From assembly GCA_001949185.1 (NCBI GenBank), contig BDGG01000003.1, forward strand, positions 5,133,854-5,197,853: a DNA stretch of 64,000 nucleotides, read 5' to 3'. Each line of letters opens with the position of its first letter. Within the stretch, counting starts at the first letter, position 1. Positions 47,317 through 58,164 of this stretch are shown here, one piece after another. The notes below the pieces were generated by a model. The model saw only the letters and a list, made by a program, of their open reading frames with translations. It did not search any database and was not told the DNA's origin. Origin of the DNA: Ramazzottius varieornatus. Taxonomy: Eukaryota; Tardigrada; Eutardigrada; Parachela; Ramazzottiidae. Made by a program: the position numbers and the translations under genes.

Positions 47317-47392
47317 TAAAGGTCGGATGGCGCAGTGTACACCCGCCATGTAAGAGGATGACATAAGTTCGATTCCCATTTCTGGCAAACTT
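47317..47392 (+). repeat. tRNA-like promoter sequence (possible SINE head)
   Basis: TGGCGCAGTGTACACCCGCC resembles a pol III A box with a D-arm stem GGCG/CGCC, and AAGTTCGATTCCC resembles a B box at normal spacing. The acceptor and T stems do not pair well, so it is not a functional tRNA. A tRNA-derived repeat is likelier, and chance cannot be excluded. Confidence 0.3.
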
Positions 47393-47456
47393 TCAGTTTC
47401 GCAGTGAGACTGACGCCGGGAAAAGCCGCGGCCTGTCTACCACAGTATAAGGCGCG

Positions 47457-47965
47457 TCCCATAGGCATATTTTTGTCGTAAAAATTTGCGTAATAGAAAA
47501 GTATTCGAACTTTGGACCTGACGTCACGACTCGAGTCGTCGACTCCAGTCGGTACAAACAACTCGACCCGGTGCCTGCATGAAACGCGCCTGACAAGTTT
47601 TAATTCGAGAGCAGCAGGGAGCAAGTCCGGCAAGAAAGACCGATACTCTGCAATTAGCTAAGAGCATTCGAGGACTTTTTGCCATACTCGGTCGACAAGT
47701 ACTCAAAGCTGAAGGGTTTTTCGTCGACAATATACGGTAAAAAGTGCTCAGATGCTCTTAGCTAATTGTCTGGTGTCAGTCTATCTGCGCCCGACTCCCT
47801 CCCTGGTGTTTTTGAATTAGAACTTCTTTGGCGCGTTATATGCAGGTACCGGGTCAAGCCGTTTGTACCACCCGGCGCCGACGACTCGAGTCGTGACGGC
47901 AGGTCCAAAGTTCGAATACATTTTTTCATTAGGCAACCTTTTGCCGTACAAACTCGCCTATGGGA
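47457..47965. mobile_element. Foldback element with about 220-bp arms
   Basis: Left arm about 47457-47680, right arm about 47745-47965, complementary along most of their length (TCCCATAGGC, TATTCGAACTTTGGACCTG, CACGACTCGAGTCGTCG, AATTAGCTAAGAGCAT). The centre is only about 65 bp. No transposase frame. Confidence 0.85.
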
Positions 47966-48347
47966 ATGGTAACACAAAACTTAATTTGTTTCCTTTCCAG
48001 TCCGATCCCATATTGATTTCTACCCTTATTGTTGCGCTGTAAATCCCAAATTGCCTTCAATGAACCGATTTGATGACGTCAGAGTTCCTATATTGATTTC
48101 CAAAGTATTCCCAGCTTCACCAGATCCCCCATTAACACCCTGTTAGTCCCATGCCTAATTGACCACGCCCTTTTGACTACGTCACGAATTCCACACTGGA
48201 ACCCTTTTGAGAGCCGCAGCCTAATCCCCTCATTAATAACAACGGTGGACCCAGTATACGGTGCTGCCACCTGTTGTACATGAGGTCATGCATCCCACAT
48301 TGAATAACATGGTATGGTCTGACTACAGTGTCCCACATTGAGCCCAC

Positions 48348-48468
48348 AGTCGTAAGCCATTTTAATCTTTCGCTTGTTGCGCGCAACAAGAACGTCGATC
48401 GACGTCCGCTGAAGCGCGGACAGCGATCGACGTTTCTGATGCGCGCAACAAGCGAACTCTTTACGACT
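48348..48468. repeat. Hairpin with CGCTTGTTGCGCGCA arms
   Basis: AGTCGTAA ... CGCTTGTTGCGCGCA ... AACGTCGATCG on the left is mirrored on the right around a GCGCGGAC core. It lies just upstream of the interrupted frame at 48577. Confidence 0.85.
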
Positions 48469-48576
48469 ACAGACTCGTATACCAGCAGCAAGCTGGCAAG
48501 ATTCTCCCACTCGTTTGAACCGTCCGACGAGACTTATCATTCTTCATTTCCAGTTTTTCTCGAGAAAGAGATCAAG

Positions 48577-48978
48577 ATGGCGTCTTGCGAGCTTGACAAG
48601 ACCCTGTATCTGAATGCAATTAATGGATACATGACTGAGCTGATGCCACGAGAAACAATAAACCAGTACAAGCTGATCAACACTACAAAAGAACGCATCA
48701 TACTGATCCAGTACCTGACACAATACGCCGGATCATCCATTCTGTAATCTAGCGATGCTGAATCGGACATTGGTGAACAAGGGAAAGGAGGTTCACTCAA
48801 GCGGAAACGGAAGTCAAAGTTCGTGGCCAAGGCTGGTGACAAGGGACAGATGACGAGGGTCGACAAAATCTCGAAGCTAAACGCCGACGGTCGCTTCGTC
48901 AAACTCCCGAAGACCGGCAGACGAATTCTGTCCTTCGATGACTGTAGCGACGATGATAATAAAGCAGAGTTCCTGTAA
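48577..48978 (+). pseudogene. Single-exon 134-codon gene interrupted by one TAA
   Basis: ATG48577 has a strong context (ATCAAGATGGCG). The frame encodes 56 residues (MASCELDKTLYLNAINGY onward), meets TAA at 48745-48747, and stays open for 76 more codons to TAA at 48976-48978. The second half is highly charged with a nuclear-signal-like KRKRKSK and an acidic end (DDCSDDDNK). The even codon composition on both sides of the stop suggests a recently interrupted gene or a read-through stop. A preceding CATTTCCAG could be a splice acceptor. No family recognised. Confidence 0.5.
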
Positions 48979-49247
48979 AGAGCCGGCAGCTTTGGTCGAC
49001 TGTTTTCTCAAGCATTTCAATTACTTTTGGCGCTCTTTGTGAGCCATTTGAACCTTTAGTGTCTTAGCATTCTTGATTTGTCTTAAATTATTTTGAAGTA
49101 TCCAGCTTCTCTAGTTGGTTCAACTTACGTTGTAGTCGGTTGTTGTCGGTCGTTTTCATATAGGTTATTCTTGAGCGAGATTCTCAGGTGTACTTCTGGT
49201 GAATTCCACCCTTGTCGCGATTTTTCTAACGGTTGCCGAAAATCTGT

Positions 49248-49320
49248 TAGTATCTGTTATTCTGTTATTATTATCTGTTATTCATCTGTTATTATTAAAT
49301 TTATCTTCTGTTTTTGTTGA
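49248..49320. repeat. CTGTTATT minisatellite-like tract
   Basis: CTGTTATT/ATCTGTTATT units repeat about six times in an AT-rich stretch between the interrupted gene and receptor copy 2. Confidence 0.7.
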
Positions 49321-50278
49321 ATCTGTTACTGTTGCAGGCTTGTGGTCTGTTTGATTGGTCCTCGGTTTTGATAGTGCGCCGTCATGTTGCGGCGGTTCAT
49401 AACAATAGGCAGACAATAGCACGTAAGCAACAGAAACAGTGAGGTCAAGCCAACGGTACCAGTGCACTTATACCCTGAATTCTAAACGGGGTGAATCATA
49501 TGGACCAGAGCCGTTCCACCTCTGGAACTGAAAGGCCTTTATCCAGGAAATCAGTAATCCATCGTTATGGATATGAAGTGAGCAATATGCGCTTAAGAAA
49601 CAGGTTCGAAAGTGATTGGGGTATGGAACAAAAGCTCTACCAGATAGGTTATCGCGTTAGCCATCGGTACCTTACTCGAAAGTTCTTTGATGTTTTCCTA
49701 TCGGCGGACCGCCGTAGACTGCATTGCGGCACCAATATGGGATTGTCCCATATCAAACCACCTCATCCAAGCGCAGCAATCCCCCTTTAGTTTTCAGCAC
49801 GTATCCAAAAGTGGATCGATGTGGGATCATCTGGTCCCATATTGTTTCCTGGCTGAATTACACCCTGGAAGCGGCCAACGTCGGTAATGTGGGGTTGCGG
49901 TGGAAACCAAAGGGGACATTTTTCCGTGGGTCGGAGCTACCGATGTTTGACGAATACGCAAAGCCAAAAACTAATTTAATAACTGGAGCCCTGGTGCAAA
50001 AAATCACGTGCGGGCGGGCGTGCGTCTGTGTTGACCCATGAGAAAAAAGACTCAAGGAAAATTCGGCACATGTCAGTTCTTCGACAGAAGTCTGATTGGA
50101 GACTGCCTGTCCAAATATCAATAACTAACAACGACTGTGCGGGCAAAGTATTTCGTCTTTGAGAAGGGTCATCAAATCTCGTATTGTAGCAAAACAGATA
50201 CTGTAAGCCATCGTGCCACTTGGAGTTTGCCAGTCGTAAGATAATCATTTCGCAATTGCTGCGTAGAACTCGCGGCGT
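49321..50278. other. Intergenic region 3' of receptor copy 2
   Basis: Contains a 99-codon + frame (49491-49790) with no recognised similarity. The sequence around 49733-49850 carries short inverted words (CCAATATGGGAT, GTCCCATATTG) that also appear near 48000-48350 as CCCATATTGA and CCCACATTGA. Probably repeat-derived. Confidence 0.4.
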
Positions 50279-53200
50279 TCAGAAATTTAGAATCCTTACG
50301 ACGGTTCGCATTCGCAGTGAATCTTCGCTTATCAACCACCACAGGAGCTTATCCGACTGCTCTCTGTAAAACAAACCGCCATGAACAATGCCAATGCCGA
50401 TTCCGAACACAGAGGTACAAGAAGCAGCTTTACCTTTTGAAACGCAGGAAAAAAACAATCCCAAGGGAAAATATTGGTACCAGGGACGTAACACACGCCG
50501 CAGCCGTCCCGATAAAATGTGCGCTGCCTGTAATGGGTCAAAATTAGATAGCCGCTATGACTTCCGCAGTTGACATGCCCTGCCACTTAGATCACTGAAG
50601 TGCGTGTATGATAGTCTATGCTTCACGTATTGCCCCGTAGTGTCCACGAATCCGTCGGTGGTAACCGTGGTGTGCTATCACTTTTACAAAGATGAATAAA
50701 AAATGTACCACCGTATCTGAAGCCCTGTACTGTGGCCATCCAGCTACAGAGCGTACGTTACCAGATGTTCACTTACTGGCCCAGCATGCAGGATCTTGTC
50801 CGTCATAGCCGCAGACTGGACGATTCGGTACCGGCCAAAGATCACCAGGCCATTCTACAGACTTGACTTCACGCATTTGAAAGGGTTCGGGTTGAATTTT
50901 TTGAAGCAACTGTCGCACACAAAACATCAGTATTACTTCTGGCGTTTCTCAAAGATCAAGTACTAATTCACACGTACCAAAAGTTGACCACTTTTTCCGA
51001 ACTGCTGTAGAAGGTAATCCAAGCAACTCACGGCTCCCAACTGATTGAACTTGAAGTTCCCCGTGCGCAACCGAAAGGTCCGATTGTAGAACTTCCGAGC
51101 TACGGCGGCGCCATCTGACAGCAGATCCTGCTGATTAGAATGCAGGATTTCTGTGGTCACCTAAAAGCGGGTATAGTTGTTTGATCATAAGACCCGAGAA
51201 GCACACGTGCATTCGGAGCTTGGACACCACACAGGAAGAGAGCGGTTTTTCAATGCCGTTAGGTGGTGAAAACATCATGAAACCTACTTGCGCCGTCATC
51301 ATCAGCATGGCATATGCAGCCGCCAGATGAAAATTCTGCAACAATGTAGAAATGAATTACGTGCTCCGAAGTGGCAGGTCTATCGGGTACCTCAATTCAC
51401 GAAGTCAATATTGCAGTTTACTGTATCTACCAACAGGGGAGTTACGCCAGTTCTGACGTTCTTTTTCGCTAGCGTCCTTTTTCACAAACCAAAGCGACAA
51501 AAAGATGGAGAAAGTTTTCTCTTGCGACTGAGACACACTGCACCTGAGAAAAGAATTCCTGGACGCCACGATAACATTCGGGAGCACGGGAACCGATTCC
51601 GAACTATTGCCGCGCAGATTCGTCTCAATGACGTAATCAGAACTTTCTGACGTGAATGCTTTTGGAAAAAAAACGATTGGAACTGGGTGATTCGCTTTTT
51701 TGGGACCTGGAACGGGTTTAACAACATCAGATTGTTGGTTTTAATGAGACACACTCGATGACCAACGCGCACCCACACGAACGTTGACCAGTGCTCATCG
51801 TTTCTGCTAACCACTTACCCCTGTAGAATGCGCAGTTTCACCTTAACAAGGGTCCGCGCGAGTTATTTTTGAGGATAAATTTGGCAAGCCATACGGGTTG
51901 ACTACTCCGTTTCTTGGTATTTGACTGCGGCAAGCGTTCCAAGCAGAAAAACGTACAATAATTAGCCCGGTCCAAAGCTAACCGATAACAACCATCCACC
52001 ATTTACAAAAAATACGAGGTACAGGACATAATTCGGGTATAGCGATTTTCGCACCACAATTCGGCAATGTTCAAGCTTTATTATCGACGCTTGATTGATT
52101 TCCCATCGTACACTTGTTGATACAACTTTAGGCTCTTTTACATTGGGCAGACCCGTCTCTCCCTCACGACAGATTCTTCTGACCTACAACATTCTATCGT
52201 TCGCAAACCTATTTGAACCTTGAGGAGAGAGACTGATCTACTTCGGGAAACAATGAGCACGTGATTACATGCATCAGGAGCTCAGAAATAATATGCCCGA
52301 ATTATGATGCGAAAATCGCTATGTTCGAATTATGTTCTCTACCTCGTACATAACTTGATCACCATCCATCCGATCGCACTTAGAAGGAGAAGCAGCGCCG
52401 ATGACTGATGCACAAGTCTGCGTCAGCCGTTTCTAACCAACCCAACGTACCCCAGATGAAAAAGTCGATTTTTCCTAAACAGTTTTGACCCTGAAATCCC
52501 TGAACAATCTTGACCATTGACCAATCACCCAGTCCGAAATGACTTTCTTCACCTAAGTTTGGCTTTCAATTGACAATGAGATGATCGGCTTATCGACGCG
52601 TTGGTTGGGCAGGACAGGAGACCGTTTGCATTCGTGCAGCATAAGCACTTATAGTCAGCACTCAGAGCCATCGACGTCGAAGCCGATCAGCTGTTCGCTC
52701 CGTAGTCAATCACAATTTCAATCAGATAGGGCATTACGTCATGGAAACAGACAGATACGCCGATGTAAGGCAACAGTTTCCCCGATCCCCAGTGGTGCCG
52801 TGGCGTCCAGCCAATACTTCCGTAGGTGTGCAGTTTGTCTCAGTCGGTAGAGAAAACTCTTCTAGTATAATTCTCTTGTGATTATCTATTCCGCAAGGAC
52901 AAAGGATATTATCGTTACCTCCACGTCTCTCGAGTAAGACGTGTTGAATATCGATAATGACACATTGCGCCACCCTTCGCGAAGATAGTAACTGTCGGTA
53001 CCGAAAGCAGGAAGTTGATCGCTTCTATCGGCCTCGAGCAGCAGAAGCGTAGAATAAGCCTGTTTCGCCATCTGTAAATTTGGACAAAGAAGCGTTACTT
53101 CCGTCATTCGTGAAATTATACTGCACGGTCAGTGTTGTATCAGGTCCTATTTTGGGATTCCCATTCCAGTTCCTCGGTCGTAGGAGTTTCAGTTCCTATT

Positions 53201-56200
53201 CCAATTTCAGGTTCTTTATTCCAGTTCTTTTAATTTCAGTTCCAGTTCCTCAAAAAAACATTTCAGTTCCTATTCCAGTTCCGAAACTAGAATAGGAACT
53301 GATATTTATTAAAGAACTGACATTATAGCGTTCTGTTTCAGGAACTGATACAACACTGGGCACAGTCTTATTTTGAAATGACGGGCTGGACTATTAGGCA
53401 TGGAAGACATGTCGAACCCACCGCATCTTGGTGATCTCCGTTTTCCCAGCTGTAGTTACCGAAAATCGGGTGACGATATATGACGGCCAGCACATGTACC
53501 TGGGCGAAAACTGGTGTTGGTTGAGGACTGGGTGCAAAAACCGCAGATAAAGCGTGCAGTGCAAGACAGAATTAACCTTCAAAGATGGGTGTTGACTGGC
53601 ACCACTTGGCAGCAGCCTAGAAATTTTTGAATTTCACCAAACACGGTTTTGGTGGGTCCACCGTGTGTAACCAGCCCCACCCGTTTTCAAAGGTGATGTC
53701 TTCGTGCGCTGTATCTTTGTGAGATCACGAAATGACCAGTAATCTAATCGTTACTTCCGTCGGACTGGAAACATTCGTTACGCATTGTGCTGTACGACGA
53801 CCCGCAGCATATACCGCAAACTTACGTGGTGTCCTTGTGTCATATTTATGCTGTGTGCCGCAAGCTATAGTAAATTTGCAGGGAAAATATAGGCAGATCA
53901 GAAATGCGGCGAAGAAGAGGCAAAAGGGCTTTACCATCAGTTTGCGAATGGTTCCTCCAAAAACGTAGTAAATAACCACTGAAAAATCGTAAAGCATTTC
54001 CGTAAGTGGCCAGTGTAATGGGAAACTTCGTATCCAAATCAGCACGGACGAACCGGGAGCCAGCACGGGACCCACGGTTATCAACAATCAGTCATTAAGC
54101 AACGTCCAATATTGTTTCTGACTGCGATATTTTACGTTGATTGTTGATAACCCTGGATGCAGGTCCTTGCTGGTTCCCGGTATATCCATGCTGATTTGTC
54201 CACATCTTGCGGATTTTGCATGCTTTCCACGCAAACAATAGCATTATGGACGTCAACAAAATTTGACTAACCTCTGGTTAATCTGTTGAGTTCCACCATT
54301 ACGGCAGTAAAGTTGGTGTCCGACGCAAATCCGTCGACTTTCACGAGGGGCATGTTGAACCCACTGAGTGCGGCGCTCAGCCCTTTATGCACTTCGAGAC
54401 ACCATCCCAGCGTATTGGGACGTTTCGCTTCGCAGACAACCGCAACCGTAGTCCAGTTAAAATGGCCGAGTAACCCGGTAAGAACCTTTACGGCTTCAAC
54501 AACTCCGTTATTGCCCACGCCAGTTTCCAGTCGGGTTGGCCACTTGACTTTGTCCTCAAGATCGGGGACCGGTGTCACACTACACTCAGAAAAGAAATCC
54601 AGTTTTACTCTGCTAGTTTGTTAGTACACTACAACGATTGCCAATATGTAGGATAACGATCCAATATGTCCGGATACGAGTGAGAAAGTGCGGGGCCGTG
54701 CGGCGGAATATGGGCGGCCATCTTTGCCGAAAGTCACAGTTAAGCGTACAGTCATCGCTACAGTTTGACCAAAAATATCTCACCCATATCTCAGAATACG
54801 CGGTTAGAACCACAGCTAGTGCTTTGTAGAAATATACTAGAACGATGTGAACGATCCGGAAAACACTTGGAGAGACCCGCCGAAACCCAAGAAGAAAAGT
54901 ACGACACGAGTACCGAAGGAAGTCTGTTTCGTACAGCAATGCTTCATGAACTTGAAAAACGTCATCATACGCGCGAAAAATTCCTTAGGGGGTTGGTAGG
55001 GAAAACTTTTCGGACCGGGGTTCAACCGTAGGCGTATGATCGCGTGCTTCGCGAAGTTTATGAAGCAGACGACCTCGATAAGCAGATGACTTTGTGTACA
55101 GGTATGGCGCTGAGCGTCGCAAAAGCGTCGGCAAACTTCATCGCTCAATGGCCTTAATTAACACGGGCTGTAAAAAACCCTCCGTTCTTCCTTTCGGAGC
55201 CCGTTGTAGGGAGAGCGGATGGCCGCAAGCGAAGCGCAAACGAAAAAACGTTGCGGGCGGTTCGCGTTCGGGTGAACGGGTCGCTTTGCTTTGCGGCAAA
55301 GCATTGTGAATTTTCGAAAAATCAGTTTTTGGAGCCAGAAGTCTGGAAGTGATTTGCGGCTCTTTCTCAGCGTCTTTTCTCCACTCACTTTTATTAAGTA
55401 GCTTTGTTTTGTCATCTGTGGCTTTTGGATAGCCTATGGCACCCTATTGTGGATGTCCGATTCCTTTCTGTTCGCATACTTGACCAGACAACAAGGAAGG
55501 CAAGTTCGGCACCGAAGCAGAATCCATCTCTTTAGTGTCCACTGCGCCAGTCTTGTTTATACCTTCGTCTACCAAGAACACGAAGTTTGGCCTTAAGCAT
55601 CGCATCGCCCAGAAACGCGAAGAGGTCAAACTTTGTAACGATTTTAGTTTTGTGGGGGTAATGGCCGGGCCACGGTTATCATCAAACAATCTCCAGACTC
55701 AGACACATGCATCTGTCGTACATTTTGCAGACCACCATTGAATTTCCGCAGTTTTCAACTAAAAGCAGTTTTCAAGTGAAAACAGTAATACCGAATCAAA
55801 GGGGATTTTGAATTAACGAATTAAACCGGGGTGCCTACAGCTTAGTGGGGCGTGATGATGGTGCTTATAGCACCACCCTTCTCGTGATAGAGATGGAATC
55901 CCCGATAAGCTGCTGAACAGCCTATTGCTGAGTTGATTGTCAATCAACTCAGCAATGGGCTGTTCAGCAGCTGGTCAGTGATTCCATCTCCATCAGAGAA
56001 CCCTTCTTCGACGTGAAGTCTGAGAGGACATCAATGGGCAGGGAATGGTCAGTCTGCCGTACTTCGCAATGGCTCAACGTCTGAAAAAACTGTTCGCCCT
56101 TTTGGAAAGACACTCTGGAAATTAATGACTGAAACATCCCGCCCAGGGGTGGGATGCCGGAACGGCTACCCTCGCGTTTTCATGCTACATGACGTCATTA

Positions 56201-58164
56201 TGACGTCAAAACATTTTTAGTTGAAAATTCGACCCCTTCGGACTTTCCCGACGTACCCAACTGACCAATGGTCAAACGGTTAAATAGATACCAGAATCTG
56301 ATTTCTTGATGTCTATGATACGAGATCGCATTAGCAGTTGAAGATTGCCCCTGGGGTGTCAAAACTTCAAAACCGTTTCCTGAACAATCGTGTTATCAGT
56401 CAATTTTTCGGAAATTGGGTCGCTGAAACCCATACACTTTGATATTTTTTCTCGAACCTCAGCTCGCCGAACTCCGTCCAAGGCCCTAACAAGAACTCTC
56501 GATCCAAATTTGATTAGAATGTCGTGTCTGGGCACTGCTGACACATTTCAAATTCCCGATCGAACATAGTAAAGCATGGTCCACACTCCGCTATGTCATT
56601 CGAAACTTGCCGGATAATCTTAAATCAAGAGTACGGTGCGATCAAAGAAAAGCGCCATTGTCCTATTTTTTAGTACAATGGTGACGAGGATCAGTCCGCT
56701 GGTCTGTTCTTGGCTTCATTACTTCCATTTCGAGAACTTTGAGTGATGTTCGTGGTTTGAATTCGAAAAGTTCTGTACACATTTCCACTGTATGAAAGCG
56801 TTCGCTGAGACCCTTGAGGGGTTGAAAAACTCGTGGCACTTTGAGGTAAACGATGAAACAACGACTGGTTCTGGCCGTGGTACGCACTTCAAAGTACGAT
56901 CCAGTGGGACAGGATTGGGTCCGGGCCAGCGTAAAAAGACTGGCCGGAACTAGCAGAATCTGCCGTCATGTGTAATATCATACCGATCAGCTGATCGGTA
57001 CACAAAGTCACCAGATAATTCACCCACGATCCGAGGAGACTTTTTCCGCGGACCCGGACCCAGTCCTGTCCTACTGGATCGGTACTCTAAAGTAGTCTGC
57101 TTTGCAGTAATTAGTCTACGGAGTTGGAAAAGAGCTGGCCAAACTGCAATTTAATGGTCTGATTTTCCGGACTGAGAGTCCTGTATTGCCCGGGCAATGA
57201 TTACGCTCCCCAATGGTTACTGCCAGCCAGCGTACTACTGAAGTTAATTCGGGAAAGTTTCGAGTCGGTGGAGAGTTTCTGTCGTGATCCACGAACAACC
57301 CCCCCCCCCCCTCGTCTCGTGAATCGCGAAGCGGATTATTAATCTTGGATTTTAAACATTTTTAAATGCAGTCGTTAGGGCCAAACTACCGTTTATTCAA
57401 ACCATGAGTGCAAGTTCCAAGGTCTCTATTTGCTGATTTGAGCATTCGGTTCCACAAGCACTGTATTTACTATTTGATACAATACAGGCAATGCCATCAT
57501 CCGGGTCCGGGTCCACACTATGAGTGTAGGTTGCGTTCACTGCAGTGCACCTGCCATGAGGTGCAGTAAGATTTATTGTGCTCCAACTTGCGTGACAATT
57601 TAGCGCTCAACAAACCGAGCAGCGCCTTAAACTGAATCACTGGCATGCCAGCGCTGTGAAGCTGCGGGTTGAAGGAAGAACGTTAACACCTCTGGACTAT
57701 TTGCACCTGGTTCATGCGCAAACATACCTTAGAACAAGCTTCCGAAGGCCGGTGGCCAGAAATGCACTTGCATGTCCGTCACAGTCTGTGGGCAAGACGC
57801 AGCGTGAAAAGCGTCAATTGATAACAGACAGATAACTCTAAGGTCTCAAACCTGCTGCATTGCTGATGAATACAGTAAAATTAGCTGTTCGCCGTCGGGA
57901 TCGAGTCGTGTAGTAGAACTTGGCCAACATGTCGTCACCGACAGGCATCAGATCCGCGCACCGCGTGTACACCGGGTCCGTCACGATGTGATGTGATACA
58001 CTCAACTGCGGATACAGCTTTTCAATGTCCTCCAAAGCAGACTGGTAAGGCGGTTGCACCAAGAAGTAGCTGCCCATTTCCGAAGCTCCATACGTGATCA
58101 AGTTAATAAATTCCACGTGGACAAGGGCCGTCAGCACATTGGCAGTCGAGAACAAAATGTGCAT
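50279..58164 (-). CDS. ANF-receptor-type single-pass membrane protein, copy 2 (NPR-C-like)
   Basis: Exons: 58164-57852, 57786-57729, 54579-54272, 53978-53935, 53864-53826, 53499-53422, 53071-52919, 51335-51288, 51160-50978, 50909-50777, 50527-50434, 50363-50279; phases agree, 511 residues. Ten of twelve exons have exactly the lengths of copy 1; exon 3 is one codon longer and the last exon shorter. Markers: ITYGASEMGSYFLVQPPYQS, FNWTTVAVVCEAKRP, VVIYYVFGGTIRKLM, NMTQGHH, VARKFYNRTFRLRTG, WPVPNRPVCGYDGQDPAC, one helix about 455-480 (AACVTSLVPIFSLGIVFFL), then a 28-residue tail beginning REQSDKLLWWLISED. The tail motif WWLI-x-E is shared with copy 1 and resembles the juxtamembrane Trp motif of receptor guanylyl cyclases, but no catalytic domain follows. 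ATG58164 opens a weak signal peptide (MHILFSTANVLTALVHV). Confidence 0.87.
53130..53358. mobile_element. Foldback element with internal TTCAGTTCC repeats
   Basis: CAGTGTTGTATCAGG at the left and its complement at the right. The interior is built of repeated TTCAGTTCCTATTCCAGTTCC-like words on one side and GGAACTGA words on the other. It lies in the intron between exons 6 and 7 of receptor copy 2. Confidence 0.75.
54728..55066 (+). mobile_element. Dispersed repeat R3, copy A (contains an 88-codon frame)
   Basis: 339 bp almost identical to 61168-60829 on the other strand. The shared frame (54765-55031) gives identical proteins except one residue (VRTTASAL / VRTAASAL differences lie in the opposite frame). 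The right 130 bp is itself an inverted repeat ending TGCTTCATAAACTT, related to M2. In intron 2 of receptor copy 2. Confidence 0.85.
55891..55989. repeat. Compact hairpin, 99 bp
   Basis: AGATGGAATC, GCTGCTGAACAGCC and ATTGCTGAGTTGATTG are each mirrored, leaving almost no loop. In intron 2 of receptor copy 2. Confidence 0.85.
56886..57094. mobile_element. MITE-like element with about 40-bp inverted ends
   Basis: ACTTCAAAGTACGATCCAGT at the left matches the inverted ACTTTAGAGTACCGATCCAG at the right; the arms run on through GGACAGGATTGGGTCCGGG. 209 bp, no coding content. Confidence 0.8.
57299..57311. repeat. Poly-C run of 13
   Basis: Homopolymer in intron 2 of receptor copy 2. Its length may be an assembly artefact. 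Confidence 0.8.

Noticed and set aside
54765-55031. 88-codon frame repeated identically at 61131-60865
   Set aside because: Identity extends beyond the frame to the whole repeat R3, so sequence conservation reflects recent copying, not protein selection. No domain is recognised.
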